From the NCBI GenBank assembly GCA_902635515.1, contig CACPOD010000002.1, positions 93,544-157,543 on the forward strand: DNA of 64,000 bases, written 5' to 3'. The number at the start of each line of letters is the position of its first letter. Position 1 is the first letter of the stretch. Below are positions 26,442 through 35,513 of the stretch, piece after piece. The notes under the pieces were generated by a model that was given only the letters and a program-made list of their open reading frames with translations, did not search any database and was not told the origin of the DNA. The stretch comes from an uncultured Pelagibacteraceae bacterium. Lineage in GTDB: Bacteria > Pseudomonadota > Alphaproteobacteria > Pelagibacterales > Pelagibacteraceae. The position numbers were made by a program, and so were the translations under genes.

Positions 26442-27514
26442 TATAATTGAACTCCAGCACCTTTTAGAAAAGCTGCATCTTCATCTAAAGGCCATCTAGG
26501 TTTTGCTGGATAATCTAAATCATCAAATTGATTTATTTTAAATTTTTCCAAACCTACCATTGCAATCATTGCTGCATTATCTCCACAAAACTCTATAGGT
26601 GGAAAAATACTTTTATAATTATTTTCTTCACATAGATTAATTAACATAGACCTAATTTTTTTATTTGCTGCAACTCCACCAGCAACAACGAAAATTTTTT
26701 CATTTAATTCATTTATTTTTTCAAATTCAGTAAAAGCAATCTTTGTTTTTTTATATAAAATTTCCTCAATTGTTTTTTGAAAAGATGCTGCAAGATCATA
26801 TTTATCTTGTTCTGATTTAATTGTTTTGCTTATCTTTAACACGGCAGTTTTTAGACCTGCAAAAGAAAGATTGCATCCTCCTTTGCTGAAAATTGGTTTT
26901 GGTAAATCATATTTTTCTGGATCACCTTTTTTAGCTAAAATTTCTATTTGAGGTCCTCCTGGAAATTCTATTCCTAAAAGCTTTGCCGTTTTGTCAAACG
27001 CCTCACCTAATGCATCATCAATAGTTGTTCCTAATCTTTTATATTTACCAAGGTTCTGAACACTTAAATATTGTGAGTGCCCACCTGAAATTAAAAGAAG
27101 TAAATATGGATAATTTAAATTTGTATTTAGTTTTGGACTTAAAGCATGTCCCTCTAAATGATTAACAGCAATAAAAGGTTTATTCATTGCTGTTGCCAAA
27201 GCTTTACCAAAACTTAACCCAACTGATAAACAAACAATTAATCCAGGACCAGCGGTAGAAGCAACCGCATCTATTTCTTCAATTTTTCTTCCACTTTCAT
27301 CAACAGCTTTTTTGACAATCCAATCAATTTTTTCAATGTGTGAACGTGCTGCTAGTTCAGGAACTACACCACCAAACTCCTTATGAACCTCCACTTGGCT
27401 AGAAACAATGTTGGATAAAACTACTGGGAATCCTCCTTCATTTTCAGTTATTAAAGAAGCTGCTGTTTCATCGCAACTAGACTCTATTCCAAGAATTAAG
27501 GGTTTTTTGCTCAT
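26441..27514 (-). CDS. tsaD: tRNA N6-threonylcarbamoyladenosine transferase TsaD
   Basis: Transfers the threonylcarbamoyl group to A37 of ANN-decoding tRNAs with TsaB and TsaE. It has 357 residues of the ASKHA fold. ILGIESSCDETAASL is the N-terminal phosphate loop. The Fe/Zn ligands are in VNHLEGHALSP. The LLLISGGHSQYL, KLLGIEFPGGP and VVAGGVAANKKIR motifs are intact, and FCGDNAAMIAMVG carries the third metal ligand (Asp). It is divergent from hemC, a conserved alphaproteobacterial arrangement. Confidence 0.97.
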   Translation of the reverse strand: MSKKPLILGIESSCDETAASLITENEGGFPVVLSNIVSSQVEVHKEFGGVVPELAARSHIEKIDWIVKKAVDESGRKIEEIDAVASTAGPGLIVCLSVGLSFGKALATAMNKPFIAVNHLEGHALSPKLNTNLNYPYLLLLISGGHSQYLSVQNLGKYKRLGTTIDDALGEAFDKTAKLLGIEFPGGPQIEILAKKGDPEKYDLPKPIFSKGGCNLSFAGLKTAVLKISKTIKSEQDKYDLAASFQKTIEEILYKKTKIAFTEFEKINELNEKIFVVAGGVAANKKIRSMLINLCEENNYKSIFPPIEFCGDNAAMIAMVGLEKFKINQFDDLDYPAKPRWPLDEDAAFLKGAGVQL

Positions 27515-27567
27515 TCAAATAGTTTTTAATAATTGTACAATCTTTATACAAGTAAGAAATAATTTTT

Positions 27568-28485
27568 ATGAGAAAAAAAATAATAATTGGATCTAGGGGT
27601 AGCAAGCTTGCCTTACTTTATGCTCAACAAGCTAAAGATAAGATTATTGAAAAAACCGACCTTGGTAATGAAGATATTTTAATTAAATCAATCATAACTA
27701 AAGGTGACGAAGTGCAGGATATAAGATTATCTGAGCTTGGTGGAAAAGGTTTGTTTTCTAGTAATATTGAAAAAGAACTCCAGTTAAAAAATATTGATAT
27801 TGCAGTCCATGCACTGAAAGATATGCCTGCTAATGAGACAGAAGGATTAACAACAGACTCTTTCCTTGAAAGAAATGACCCTAGAGAGATTTTAATTACA
27901 AAGAATAAAAAAAAACTTAAAGACTTAGATCAAAAGTCAATTGTTGGTACCTCATCATACAGAAGAGAATTTCAAATAAAAAAAATTAGAAAAGATTTGA
28001 ACTGTAAACTAATTAGAGGAAATGTAGATACTAGAATTAGAAAATTGAATGAAGGGATGTATGATGCAATTATTTTGTCTTACGCTGGTATCAAATTTTT
28101 AAAATTTGAAAATGAAATCTCAGAAATTTTTTCAGCTGAAGAAATAATTCCTAGTGCAGGACAAGGTGTAATTGCTCTTCAGTGCAGGCAGAATGATGAT
28201 GAGACAATTTCTATTTTAAACAAAATTAATCATGAGGAAACACATAAAAGAGCTCACCTTGAGAGAAATATTTTAAAAGTTTTAGATGGAGATTGTGAAA
28301 CAGCAATTGGCGCTCATTCAGTGGTTGATGGAGACAAGATTATAGTGGAGGCTGAACTTTTTTCTTTAGATGGCAAACAAAGGTTTTATGAAAAAAAAGT
28401 TGGTAATTTGAATGAGTTTAAAGAAATTGGTAAAGAAATTGGAATACTTTTAAAAACAAAATCAAATAATTCATATAAAAGATAA
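27568..28485 (+). CDS. hemC: Hydroxymethylbilane synthase
   Basis: Polymerises porphobilinogen to hydroxymethylbilane in tetrapyrrole synthesis. It has 305 residues. IIGSRGSKLALLYAQ opens the protein, and HALKDMPA, VGTSSYRREFQIKK and LIRGNVDTRIRKL are the substrate-binding segments. DGDCETAIGAHS carries the Cys that holds the dipyrromethane cofactor. It is followed after one base by hemD. The ccm genes at 47 kb use the haem made by this pathway. Confidence 0.96.
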   Translation: MRKKIIIGSRGSKLALLYAQQAKDKIIEKTDLGNEDILIKSIITKGDEVQDIRLSELGGKGLFSSNIEKELQLKNIDIAVHALKDMPANETEGLTTDSFLERNDPREILITKNKKKLKDLDQKSIVGTSSYRREFQIKKIRKDLNCKLIRGNVDTRIRKLNEGMYDAIILSYAGIKFLKFENEISEIFSAEEIIPSAGQGVIALQCRQNDDETISILNKINHEETHKRAHLERNILKVLDGDCETAIGAHSVVDGDKIIVEAELFSLDGKQRFYEKKVGNLNEFKEIGKEIGILLKTKSNNSYKR

Positions 28486-28486
28486 T

Positions 28487-29185
28487 ATGCATATTTTGTT
28501 AACTAGACCACTGGAAGATTGTTCTGAAATGATATTAAAATTTCAATCATTGGGACATCGAGTTTCTCATCTTCCTTTAATAAGAATTGAAAAGGTTAAT
28601 TATGAAGAAATTGACTTTTCTGAATATGGTGGAATTGTATTTACTAGTGCAAATGCAGTAAAATTTTTAAACACAGTAAAATTAGATAAAAATATTAAAT
28701 GCTTTTGTGTTGGAAATGCTACAGAAAATAAAGCAAGAAGTATTGGTTTTCAAAATACAATTTCGGCTGAAGGAAATGTTGCAAACTTAAAGGAGTTAAT
28801 TATACAAAGTTATGAGTCCAAAAATAAAGAATTACTTTACATTAGTGGTGAAACAATATCGGTTGATTTAGATCATCAGTTATTAAGCGAAGGTTTTAAG
28901 GTAAAAAGAATTATTAATTACAGAGTAGATCATAATCAAAAATTTGATGAGAAATTTGTTAATGAATTAAAATTAAATATGCCTGATATGGTCTATGTTT
29001 ACTCTCAAAATAGTGCGTCAAGTTTCTTAAATTTCATAAAGATTTACCAAACCGAAAATTTATGGATGAATACAAATTTAATGTGTATTGGCGAAAAAAC
29101 CTCGTCAATACTGAACGAAATCAAATGGAAAAAGATTTTTCTTTTTAACCCTGGAGAAGAAGAGTTTTTGTTATATAAAATTTAA
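28487..29185 (+). CDS. hemD: Uroporphyrinogen-III synthase
   Basis: Cyclises hydroxymethylbilane with ring D inversion. It has 232 residues of the poorly conserved two-domain HemD fold. ILLTRPLEDCSEMILKFQSLGHRVSHLPLIRI is the typical start, GGIVFTSANAVKFL the conserved central strand-turn, and the later VYVYSQNSASSFLNF the second. Position directly after hemC makes the call strong despite weak family conservation. Confidence 0.9.
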   Translation: MHILLTRPLEDCSEMILKFQSLGHRVSHLPLIRIEKVNYEEIDFSEYGGIVFTSANAVKFLNTVKLDKNIKCFCVGNATENKARSIGFQNTISAEGNVANLKELIIQSYESKNKELLYISGETISVDLDHQLLSEGFKVKRIINYRVDHNQKFDEKFVNELKLNMPDMVYVYSQNSASSFLNFIKIYQTENLWMNTNLMCIGEKTSSILNEIKWKKIFLFNPGEEEFLLYKI

Positions 29186-29187
29186 AA

Positions 29188-30273
29188 ATGGAATTAATTA
29201 ATAATTTTTCGGAAATATTTTTATCAGTATGGAATAAAGGAATTCTTGGTGTTGATATTTTTCAAATCTTAATTGGTATTGGAATATTTTTACTATTCTT
29301 AATTTTTAGAGGTCTAATAAGCAAATTAGTTATTAAAAAATTAGAAATTATCTCGAAAAGAACAACGAATAAATTAGATGATACTTTTGTTCAATCACTT
29401 GTAGGTCCAGCAAGATTTTTACCAATTGTATTAGGATTTTTTATTGCAAGCTACTACATGACTTTCTCACTAGAAGGAAGAGAAGTGGTAGATACAATTA
29501 ATAGAACGTTGATCACTATTTTAATTTTTTGGGTGATTCACCAAATCATAGAACCAATCTCTTACATACTTAGTGGTTTAGACAAATTGTTAACAAGAGA
29601 ACTTATTGGCTGGATAATTAAATCATTAAAAATTTTAATTTTTATTTTAGGTTTAGCGGCAGTTTTAGAATTGTGGGGAATTAAAATAGGCCCAATCATT
29701 GCAGGTCTAGGATTGTTTGGTGTTGCTGTAGCATTAGGGGCACAAGATTTATTCAAAAACTTAATATCAGGAATTTTAGTTTTAGTTGAAAAGAGATTTA
29801 AAATTGGAGACTGGATAGCTGTCGAGGGTATTATTGAAGGTGTAGTAGAAAAGATTGGATTTAGATCAACAACAATTAGAAAGTTTGACAAATCTCTTGC
29901 TATTATTCCAAATTTTCAATTTGCCGAAAACGCAGTTGTAAATGTAAGTGAAACTTCAAATTGGTTAATCAGTTGGATTATTACACTTCAATACGACACT
30001 ACGGTAGATCAGTTAAAAAAAATTAGAGATGAAATTGAAAGTCATATTAATTCAAGCGAAGATTATAATACCTCAATTGGTGTTGCGGTAAGAGTTGATA
30101 AATTTTCTGATAGTTCAATAGATATGTATGTAAGATGCTTTACAAAAACAGGAAGTTGGAATAATTGGCTTGATGTAAAAGAAAGATTAGCAATTGCGAT
30201 AAAGGAAATTGTAGAAAAAAATGGTGCTTCATTTGCTTTCCCAAGTCAGTCGATTTACGTCGAGAAAAAATGA
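29188..30273 (+). CDS. MscS-family mechanosensitive channel
   Basis: Inner-membrane channel of 361 residues that releases osmolytes under hypo-osmotic stress. About five hydrophobic helices lie before residue 195. The pore helix AGLGLFGVAVALGAQDLFKNLISGILVLVEKRF contains the Gly/Ala packing pattern of MscS TM3. FKIGDWIAVEGIIEGVVEKIGFRSTTIRKFD begins the beta domain, followed by the conserved IPNFQFAENAVVNVS segment. It follows hemD by two bases and overlaps the YggT gene. Confidence 0.94.
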   Translation: MELINNFSEIFLSVWNKGILGVDIFQILIGIGIFLLFLIFRGLISKLVIKKLEIISKRTTNKLDDTFVQSLVGPARFLPIVLGFFIASYYMTFSLEGREVVDTINRTLITILIFWVIHQIIEPISYILSGLDKLLTRELIGWIIKSLKILIFILGLAAVLELWGIKIGPIIAGLGLFGVAVALGAQDLFKNLISGILVLVEKRFKIGDWIAVEGIIEGVVEKIGFRSTTIRKFDKSLAIIPNFQFAENAVVNVSETSNWLISWIITLQYDTTVDQLKKIRDEIESHINSSEDYNTSIGVAVRVDKFSDSSIDMYVRCFTKTGSWNNWLDVKERLAIAIKEIVEKNGASFAFPSQSIYVEKK

Positions 30274-30560
30274 TAGCTATTTTTTATTTAGTTTTACAAA
30301 TTTTAAAATTGTACTCTTATGTTGTAATCGCCAATGTTATTGTAAGTTGGTTAATAGCTTTTAACGTTCTTAATACTCAAAATAGGTTTGTGTATGCAAT
30401 TTTAGAGTTGAGCTACAAATTAACCGAGCCTTTTCTGAATAAAATTAGACGTTTTTTACCAAATTTAGGTTCGCTAGATATTTCTCCAATCATTCTTCTT
30501 TTATTGATTTGGTTTATCGAAATGTGTATGAAGCTGTACATTGCACCAATGATTTTTTAA
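30270..30560 (+). CDS. YggT family membrane protein
   Basis: Membrane protein of 96 residues with two hydrophobic segments around a conserved loop. VVIANVIVSWLIAFNVLNTQNRFVYAILELSYKLTEPFLNKIRRFLPNLGSLDISPIILLLLIWFIE is a textbook YggT pattern (P-x-L..IRR..P..G..D.SP). Function is unknown; YggT/YlmG relatives have been linked to membrane protein or osmotic homeostasis. It is overlapped by mscS and followed by folD. Confidence 0.92.
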   Translation: MIAIFYLVLQILKLYSYVVIANVIVSWLIAFNVLNTQNRFVYAILELSYKLTEPFLNKIRRFLPNLGSLDISPIILLLLIWFIEMCMKLYIAPMIF

Positions 30561-30569
30561 GAGAAAAAT

Positions 30570-31415
30570 ATGATTTTAATTGATGGAAAAAAAGCAGCGG
30601 CAGAATTAAGAGCAGAGTTAAAGGAAGAAGTTGCAGAGTTAAAATCAAAACACAATAAAGTACCAGGTTTAACAGTAATACTGATTGGTGATTTAACACC
30701 TAGTCAGATTTATGTAAGAAATAAAGAGAAGTCAGCAAATGAGGTGGGATTAAAATCTGAAGTTATTAAATATCCAGACTCAGTTGAAGAAAAAACTGTT
30801 TTAGAAAAAATACAAGAATTAAATAGTGATGAAACTGTTTCGGGAATTTTAGTTCAACTTCCTTTACCTAAGCATATTGACAAGCAGAAGGTCATAGAAG
30901 CTATTGATCCCTCAAAAGACGTAGATGGATTTCATCCAATGAATGTAGGAAATCTTTCATCTGGTTATGAAAGTTCAATACCTTGTACTCCGCTTGGATG
31001 TTATTTGTTGATAAAAAAAATTGAACCTAATTTAAGTGGTAAAAAAGCTGTAGTTGTGGGTAGATCAAATTTAAATGGTAAACCAATGACACAACTTCTT
31101 TTGAAAGAAAATTGTACCGTAACTATAACACATTCAAAAACTAAAGATTTAAAAGCTGAATGTTTAGAGGCAGATATAATTGTTGCAGCTGTAGGTATAC
31201 CCGAACTTGTTAGAGGAGATTGGGTTAAGAAAGATGCTATTGTTATTGATGTTGGTATAAATAAAACTGATAACGGTATAGTTGGTGATGTTCATTTTGA
31301 TGAAGTTTCAAAAAATGCAAAAGCACTTACACCAGTTCCAGGCGGTGTAGGTCCAATGACCATTGCTTGTTTGCTTAAAAATACGATCGACTGTTTCAAA
31401 AGATCGCAAATTTAA
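30570..31415 (+). CDS. folD: Methylenetetrahydrofolate dehydrogenase / cyclohydrolase
   Basis: Bifunctional enzyme interconverting methylene-, methenyl- and 10-formyl-THF. It has 281 residues. VPGLTVILIGDLTPSQIYVRNKEKSANEVG contains the conserved Tyr and Lys of the active site. GILVQLPLPKHIDKQKV is the second signature. The Rossmann part has VVGRSNLNGKPMTQLL, then TPVPGGVGPMTIACLLKNT at the C-terminus. Its 10-formyl-THF product feeds PurH. Confidence 0.97.
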   Translation: MILIDGKKAAAELRAELKEEVAELKSKHNKVPGLTVILIGDLTPSQIYVRNKEKSANEVGLKSEVIKYPDSVEEKTVLEKIQELNSDETVSGILVQLPLPKHIDKQKVIEAIDPSKDVDGFHPMNVGNLSSGYESSIPCTPLGCYLLIKKIEPNLSGKKAVVVGRSNLNGKPMTQLLLKENCTVTITHSKTKDLKAECLEADIIVAAVGIPELVRGDWVKKDAIVIDVGINKTDNGIVGDVHFDEVSKNAKALTPVPGGVGPMTIACLLKNTIDCFKRSQI

Positions 31416-31453
31416 TAATTAAACCATAAGCTGTAATCTGTTAATTTATTAGG

Positions 31454-31657
31454 ATGAAAAAACCTAAACGACCATACAGATTTGGTATAATTTTTTTGCT
31501 TCTTACAGTTCCACCTATTGGGGCAACACAATTAGGTTGGTATTTGCATGACAAGCAAACTGGTTTTGATTATGGTATGATTGTAGGTACTGTATCAGTA
31601 ATATACGCTGCATATTTAATGTATGAAAAAAACTGGCGTGAAGAAGATGAAGATTAA
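31454..31657 (+). CDS. Small membrane protein of unknown function
   Basis: Protein of 67 residues with a basic N-terminus (MKKPKRPYRFG), a first hydrophobic segment IIFLLLTVPPIGATQLGWYL, a polar turn (HDKQTGFDYG), a second segment MIVGTVSVIYAAYLMY, and an acidic end. This predicts two membrane helices. I do not recognise the family. It lies three bases ahead of the SHOCT gene and probably shares its transcript. Confidence 0.65.
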   Translation: MKKPKRPYRFGIIFLLLTVPPIGATQLGWYLHDKQTGFDYGMIVGTVSVIYAAYLMYEKNWREEDED

Positions 31658-31660
31658 ATT

Positions 31661-31936
31661 ATGGAAAAAATAATTTTTTTTGGATTGGTTATTCCTATTA
31701 TGGCTTATGTTTTATATTTAGGTGGAATGGCAATTATGAATGGTTTTAAGTCTAAGGAAGCTAATAGAGCTGAGAAAGAGGAAGCTGAAAGTGAGGGTAG
31801 GGAGACAAGCGAAACTTCTGATGAACAAAGCAGCAATTTAAGTGATGAACTTACTAAATTGAATGATCTAAAAGAAAAAGGAATTATTTCTCAAGAGGAA
31901 TTTGAAAAGGCGAAAAATAAACTATTAAATAATTAA
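31661..31936 (+). CDS. SHOCT-domain membrane protein
   Basis: Protein of 91 residues. One N-terminal membrane helix (about 4-24) is followed by a charged linker rich in Glu, Ser and Arg. The C-terminal SHOCT motif is LTKLNDLKEKGIISQEEFEKAKNKLL, a short helical oligomerisation or interaction domain. Partner and role are unknown. It is adjacent to another small membrane protein and is followed by the hydrolase gene after 11 bases. Confidence 0.82.
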   Translation: MEKIIFFGLVIPIMAYVLYLGGMAIMNGFKSKEANRAEKEEAESEGRETSETSDEQSSNLSDELTKLNDLKEKGIISQEEFEKAKNKLLNN

Positions 31937-31947
31937 ATAGTTTAATC

Positions 31948-32835
31948 ATGTTTAATGGTTTTAAAAAAAAATTTGTTAAAGTAAACCAGGGTAAAATATT
32001 TTGTCGATTTAAAGGTAACGGTCCCCCCTTATTATTACTTCATGGATATCCCCAAACACATGTGATGTGGCACAAGACTGCCCCTGAGCTTAGTAAATAT
32101 TTTACTGTAATAGTTGCTGACCTTAGAGGATATGGAGATAGTTTAGTTTTACCTGGTGGTACTAATCATAAAAATTATTCTAAAAGAGAAATGGCTAAAG
32201 ATATGGTTCAATTGATGAGTAAATTAAATTTTAAAAAATTTTTTGTTGCAGGACATGATAGAGGCGGGAGAGTTGCACACAGAATGGCAAGAGATTATAG
32301 AAATAAAATTATGGCTTTAAGTGTATTAGATATTTGTCCAACTCTAGATATGTACGAGCATACAAATATGAAATTTGCAAAAGGATATTTTCATTGGTTT
32401 TATTTAATACAGCCCGCACCTTTACCAGAGAAAATGATAATGGCAGATCCTAAAAGATGGTTAAAAAGTCGTTTTAATAGGTCATCAAAACGTGCGATTG
32501 GAAAAGTTGAAGATGAATATTTTAGAGCCTTTAAACAAAAAAAAAGAATTCATGCAACTTGCGAGGATTATAGGGCTGCGGCTACTATAGATTTAGAGCA
32601 TGACAAAAAAGACAGAAAAAAAAAATTAAACATTCCTATACAAGTTTTGTGGGGTAAAAAGGGAGTAGTTGGAACGCAATTTAAATCAGTTAAAATTTGG
32701 CAAAAATACACACAAAAAAAAGTTTATGGAGCAGAAATTAATTCAGATCATTTCATTCCAGAGGAAAGTCCCAAACAAACGATTAATCACTTAAAAAAAT
32801 TTTTTTTAAAAAATGTTAAAAATAATTCCAAATAA
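31948..32835 (+). CDS. Alpha/beta hydrolase, haloacetate-dehalogenase type
   Basis: Alpha/beta-hydrolase of 295 residues. LLLLHGYPQTHVMW is the oxyanion-hole region. The nucleophile elbow is GHDRGGRVAHRMA with Asp104 in place of Ser, and Arg105 and Arg108 match the carboxylate-binding pair of fluoroacetate dehalogenase. Asp128 (SVLDICPT) and His268 (SDHFIPEES) complete the triad. His149-Trp150 in YFHWFYLIQPAPLPE match two halide-pocket residues. The position of the pocket Tyr appears to be Thr (DYRAAATIDLEHD). Predicted substrate is a short haloacid; an epoxide hydrolase-like activity is the alternative. It overlaps the next gene by 23 bases. Confidence 0.8.
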   Translation: MFNGFKKKFVKVNQGKIFCRFKGNGPPLLLLHGYPQTHVMWHKTAPELSKYFTVIVADLRGYGDSLVLPGGTNHKNYSKREMAKDMVQLMSKLNFKKFFVAGHDRGGRVAHRMARDYRNKIMALSVLDICPTLDMYEHTNMKFAKGYFHWFYLIQPAPLPEKMIMADPKRWLKSRFNRSSKRAIGKVEDEYFRAFKQKKRIHATCEDYRAAATIDLEHDKKDRKKKLNIPIQVLWGKKGVVGTQFKSVKIWQKYTQKKVYGAEINSDHFIPEESPKQTINHLKKFFLKNVKNNSK

Positions 32836-33604
32836 AAAAAATATTGGAGCTGAAATAATTGTAAATTTAAAAGATATTACGAATAAAGATATTTTAAAAA
32901 TTAAGAAAGCACTGAATAAATATGGAATGTTGTATTTTAAACAACAAGAATTAACTTCTAAATTTTATATTCAGTTTGCGAAATATTTTGGAAAATTAGC
33001 CAACTATCCAAGACTAAAAGGTTTAAATAAAAAATTTCCTCAAATTACTGTGGTGCAAAGAAAATCAACTGATAAAGGACCAAGTTTTGGTGAACAATTT
33101 CATACAGACTCGATTTATACAAAAAAACCACCAAGATTTACAATGTTGCTTTCTAAACTTGTGCCAAAAAAAGGAAAAGCTAATACAGAATTTTGTTCTC
33201 AATATCTTGCTTATAAAGAATTACCAAGTCCAATAAAAAGAAAATTTAAAAATATTAAAGGTAAATATTCCTCTGAGGGTCCAATCTCGGTTACAACAAA
33301 AGAAAGAGTAAAAGAAAAAGGAAAAAATATTAAAGAACTTAAATCTTCACATAAAATAATTAGGAAAATCAGCACAAATTATTCTATTTATTGCAGTCCA
33401 GGACATTTTGTTGGTTTTAGCTCAAAGATAAAAAATCAAGAAAAGTTAAAAAAATTTTTATTTAACCATCAAATTAAGAAGAAGTTTCAATTTTCATTGC
33501 CTTGGGAAAAAAATCAATTGGCTATATGGGATAATAGATCTATGCTTCATCAAGCAACACCTTTCAAAGGAAATAGAATAATGCATAGAATAACAATCAA
33601 ATAA
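32813..33604 (+). CDS. TauD/TfdA-family Fe(II)/2-oxoglutarate dioxygenase
   Basis: Predicted non-haem iron hydroxylase of 263 residues. The facial triad is His97-x-Asp99 (EQFHTDSIYT) and His246 (SMLHQATPF), with Arg255 or Arg259 in the C-terminal GNRIMHRITIK to bind 2-oxoglutarate. KYFGKLANYPRLKGL precedes the triad as in family members. The middle is Lys-rich and divergent. TauD-type enzymes attack taurine, phenoxyacetates, carnitine precursors and others; the substrate here is unknown. The overlap with the hydrolase suggests they act on related compounds. Confidence 0.85.
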   Translation: MLKIIPNKKNIGAEIIVNLKDITNKDILKIKKALNKYGMLYFKQQELTSKFYIQFAKYFGKLANYPRLKGLNKKFPQITVVQRKSTDKGPSFGEQFHTDSIYTKKPPRFTMLLSKLVPKKGKANTEFCSQYLAYKELPSPIKRKFKNIKGKYSSEGPISVTTKERVKEKGKNIKELKSSHKIIRKISTNYSIYCSPGHFVGFSSKIKNQEKLKKFLFNHQIKKKFQFSLPWEKNQLAIWDNRSMLHQATPFKGNRIMHRITIK

Positions 33605-33607
33605 TTT

Positions 33608-34534
33608 ATGTTCACAATTTTTTTAGGACTAACTCCATTTATATTTATTACTTTTTTAGGGTTTGTTTTTGGTAAGTTGAAGGTCTTAGACCTTAGTCAT
33701 GCTAAAATTTTAAATCTTTTCTTGTTCTATATTGCAGTTCCAGCATTGATAATTAAGCTAATAGCACAAAATGAAATTGGACAAGTAGATTTCAAACAAA
33801 TTTTCTCTTATTTAATTATGCAATCGATATGTGGAATTATCGCCTACTTAATTACTTCAAAATATTTTAAAAGATCAATCCCAGAGTCAATTATTTGGGC
33901 TTTAACAGTTGCATTATCAAACCATGTAACTTTGCTCTTACCAATAACAGAAATTTATTTTCAACAAAATGTAATTACACAAGTTGCAAGTATCATATTA
34001 ATGGATGGGATAATTTTATTATCTGTAATTTCTTTTTTTCTCGAATTATCTACAAAAAAAAATGTAAATTTATTTAATTTTATTAAAAATTTATTTTTAA
34101 ACCCATTTATACTTTCAATAATTATAGGTCTATTATTTTTATTATTAAATTTTAATATTGATCAAACACCGATTGAATACACTTTGTCTAAACTTGCAGC
34201 ATGTGTTTCTCCAGTTGGATTGTTTGCAATTGGCATAATTCTTTCATTTTATACTAAAAATGTAATTAACAAATTATCTGTATCTATTTCAGTTTTAAAA
34301 TTAGTTATTTCCCCAATAATTTTATTGTTAATTGGATTAGTGTTTTTTAATGCAGGATTGCCAGCTGAAATACCAGGTGCTTTCTTTGTGAGTGTTGCGC
34401 CTTGCGGAGTTACTTCTATAGTTTTATGTGCAGCGTATAATGTAAGTCCCGAAAATATAATTAAAGCAATTTTTGTCTCTACTATTACTTCTATTGGAAC
34501 TATATTTTTTGCAATTAAGTATTTAACTCTATAA
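33608..34534 (+). CDS. AEC family transporter
   Basis: Auxin-efflux-carrier-type permease of 308 residues with about ten membrane helices. FIFITFLGFVFGKLKVLD and LFLFYIAVPALIIKLIA form the usual first repeat. VAPCGVTSIVLCAAYNVSPENIIKAIFVSTITSI is the mirrored C-terminal repeat with the crossing-helix Pro. Family members move carboxylates such as malate or malonate. It lies three bases after the dioxygenase, so it may move the substrate of the two enzymes. Its 3' end overlaps the convergent gene by six bases. Confidence 0.88.
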   Translation: MFTIFLGLTPFIFITFLGFVFGKLKVLDLSHAKILNLFLFYIAVPALIIKLIAQNEIGQVDFKQIFSYLIMQSICGIIAYLITSKYFKRSIPESIIWALTVALSNHVTLLLPITEIYFQQNVITQVASIILMDGIILLSVISFFLELSTKKNVNLFNFIKNLFLNPFILSIIIGLLFLLLNFNIDQTPIEYTLSKLAACVSPVGLFAIGIILSFYTKNVINKLSVSISVLKLVISPIILLLIGLVFFNAGLPAEIPGAFFVSVAPCGVTSIVLCAAYNVSPENIIKAIFVSTITSIGTIFFAIKYLTL

Positions 34535-35512
34535 CAATTTATCTAAAGGACTAACTTCTCCAATTTTAAAAATAATGGCATCTTCTTTACTAAAACCATA
34601 TTTTTCAGCACTATCTTTAAATCTAATTGGGGGTTCCATAATCGGCTCTAATGACAAAACAAATGTTCCCCAATGCATTCCTAATACTTTTTTACTTTTT
34701 AGGTCCTGTGCAACATTCAAGGCTTCTTCAGGTGTAGTATGATAAATAGTTTTATCAAACATTGGTTTGAAATTATAAGCCCCAATATTAATCATTGTCA
34801 GATCTATAGGACCATATTTTTCACCTAGTTCTTTATAGACTTCCCCATATCCGGTGTCACATGCAAATAAAATTTTTTTATTTTTATGTTCTATTAAAAA
34901 ATTACCCCACAAAGTTTTATTAGTGTCCGTTAAACTTCTCTTTGACCAATGAACTGCAGGAAGTAAATAAATTTTCAAATCTTCATTTATAATTATTTGA
35001 TCATACCAATCCATTTCATTTACATCTTTATATCCTTTAAAATATTTACCGAGATTTAATGGTGTTAATACTTTTGCGCTCTTAAAAGGAAAATTTCTAA
35101 TTGTTGACATATCCTGATGATCGTAATGATTATGAGTGAGTAAAAATATATCTGTTTTAGGTATCTCATTTAATTTTATTGCGGGATTAGTAAATCTTTT
35201 TGGACCAAAGATTAGTGGTCCAGCGTTCTTTGAAAATACAGGATCTGTTATAATTGTAGTTGCACCTAATTTTATAAGATATGTTGCGTGACCTATCCAA
35301 GCAATATAATCATCATCTTTATATTTTTCTAAATCAGCTAATACTTTTTGTTTTTCAATAACATGTTCTTTTGGATAAGATAAATCAACTTTTTTTCTCA
35401 ATTTACTGAAAGTTCTATAGGAAAATTTTCCAGAACTGGATATTATTACCGGAGATCCTTTTGGATTCCTGAAAGTACCATCAGGCAAATGATGATAAGG
35501 TCTTTCTTTCAT
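34529..35512 (-). CDS. Metallo-beta-lactamase-fold hydrolase (NAPE-PLD/UlaG-like)
   Basis: MBL-fold protein of 327 residues. IAWIGHATYLIKLGATTIITDPVFSKNAGP and the metal motif LLTHNHYDHQD (H-x-H-x-D-H type) place it in the UlaG/NAPE-PLD-like branch. LPAVHWSKRSL, LFACDTGYGEVYKELGEKYGPIDLTMINIGAY and GMHWGTFVL supply the remaining ligands. No signal peptide is seen. Bacterial members may hydrolyse phosphodiesters or lactones; the substrate is open. It is one base downstream of the sugar dehydrogenase gene and on the same strand. Confidence 0.88.
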   Translation of the reverse strand: MKERPYHHLPDGTFRNPKGSPVIISSSGKFSYRTFSKLRKKVDLSYPKEHVIEKQKVLADLEKYKDDDYIAWIGHATYLIKLGATTIITDPVFSKNAGPLIFGPKRFTNPAIKLNEIPKTDIFLLTHNHYDHQDMSTIRNFPFKSAKVLTPLNLGKYFKGYKDVNEMDWYDQIIINEDLKIYLLPAVHWSKRSLTDTNKTLWGNFLIEHKNKKILFACDTGYGEVYKELGEKYGPIDLTMINIGAYNFKPMFDKTIYHTTPEEALNVAQDLKSKKVLGMHWGTFVLSLEPIMEPPIRFKDSAEKYGFSKEDAIIFKIGEVSPLDKLL

Positions 35513-35513
35513 A

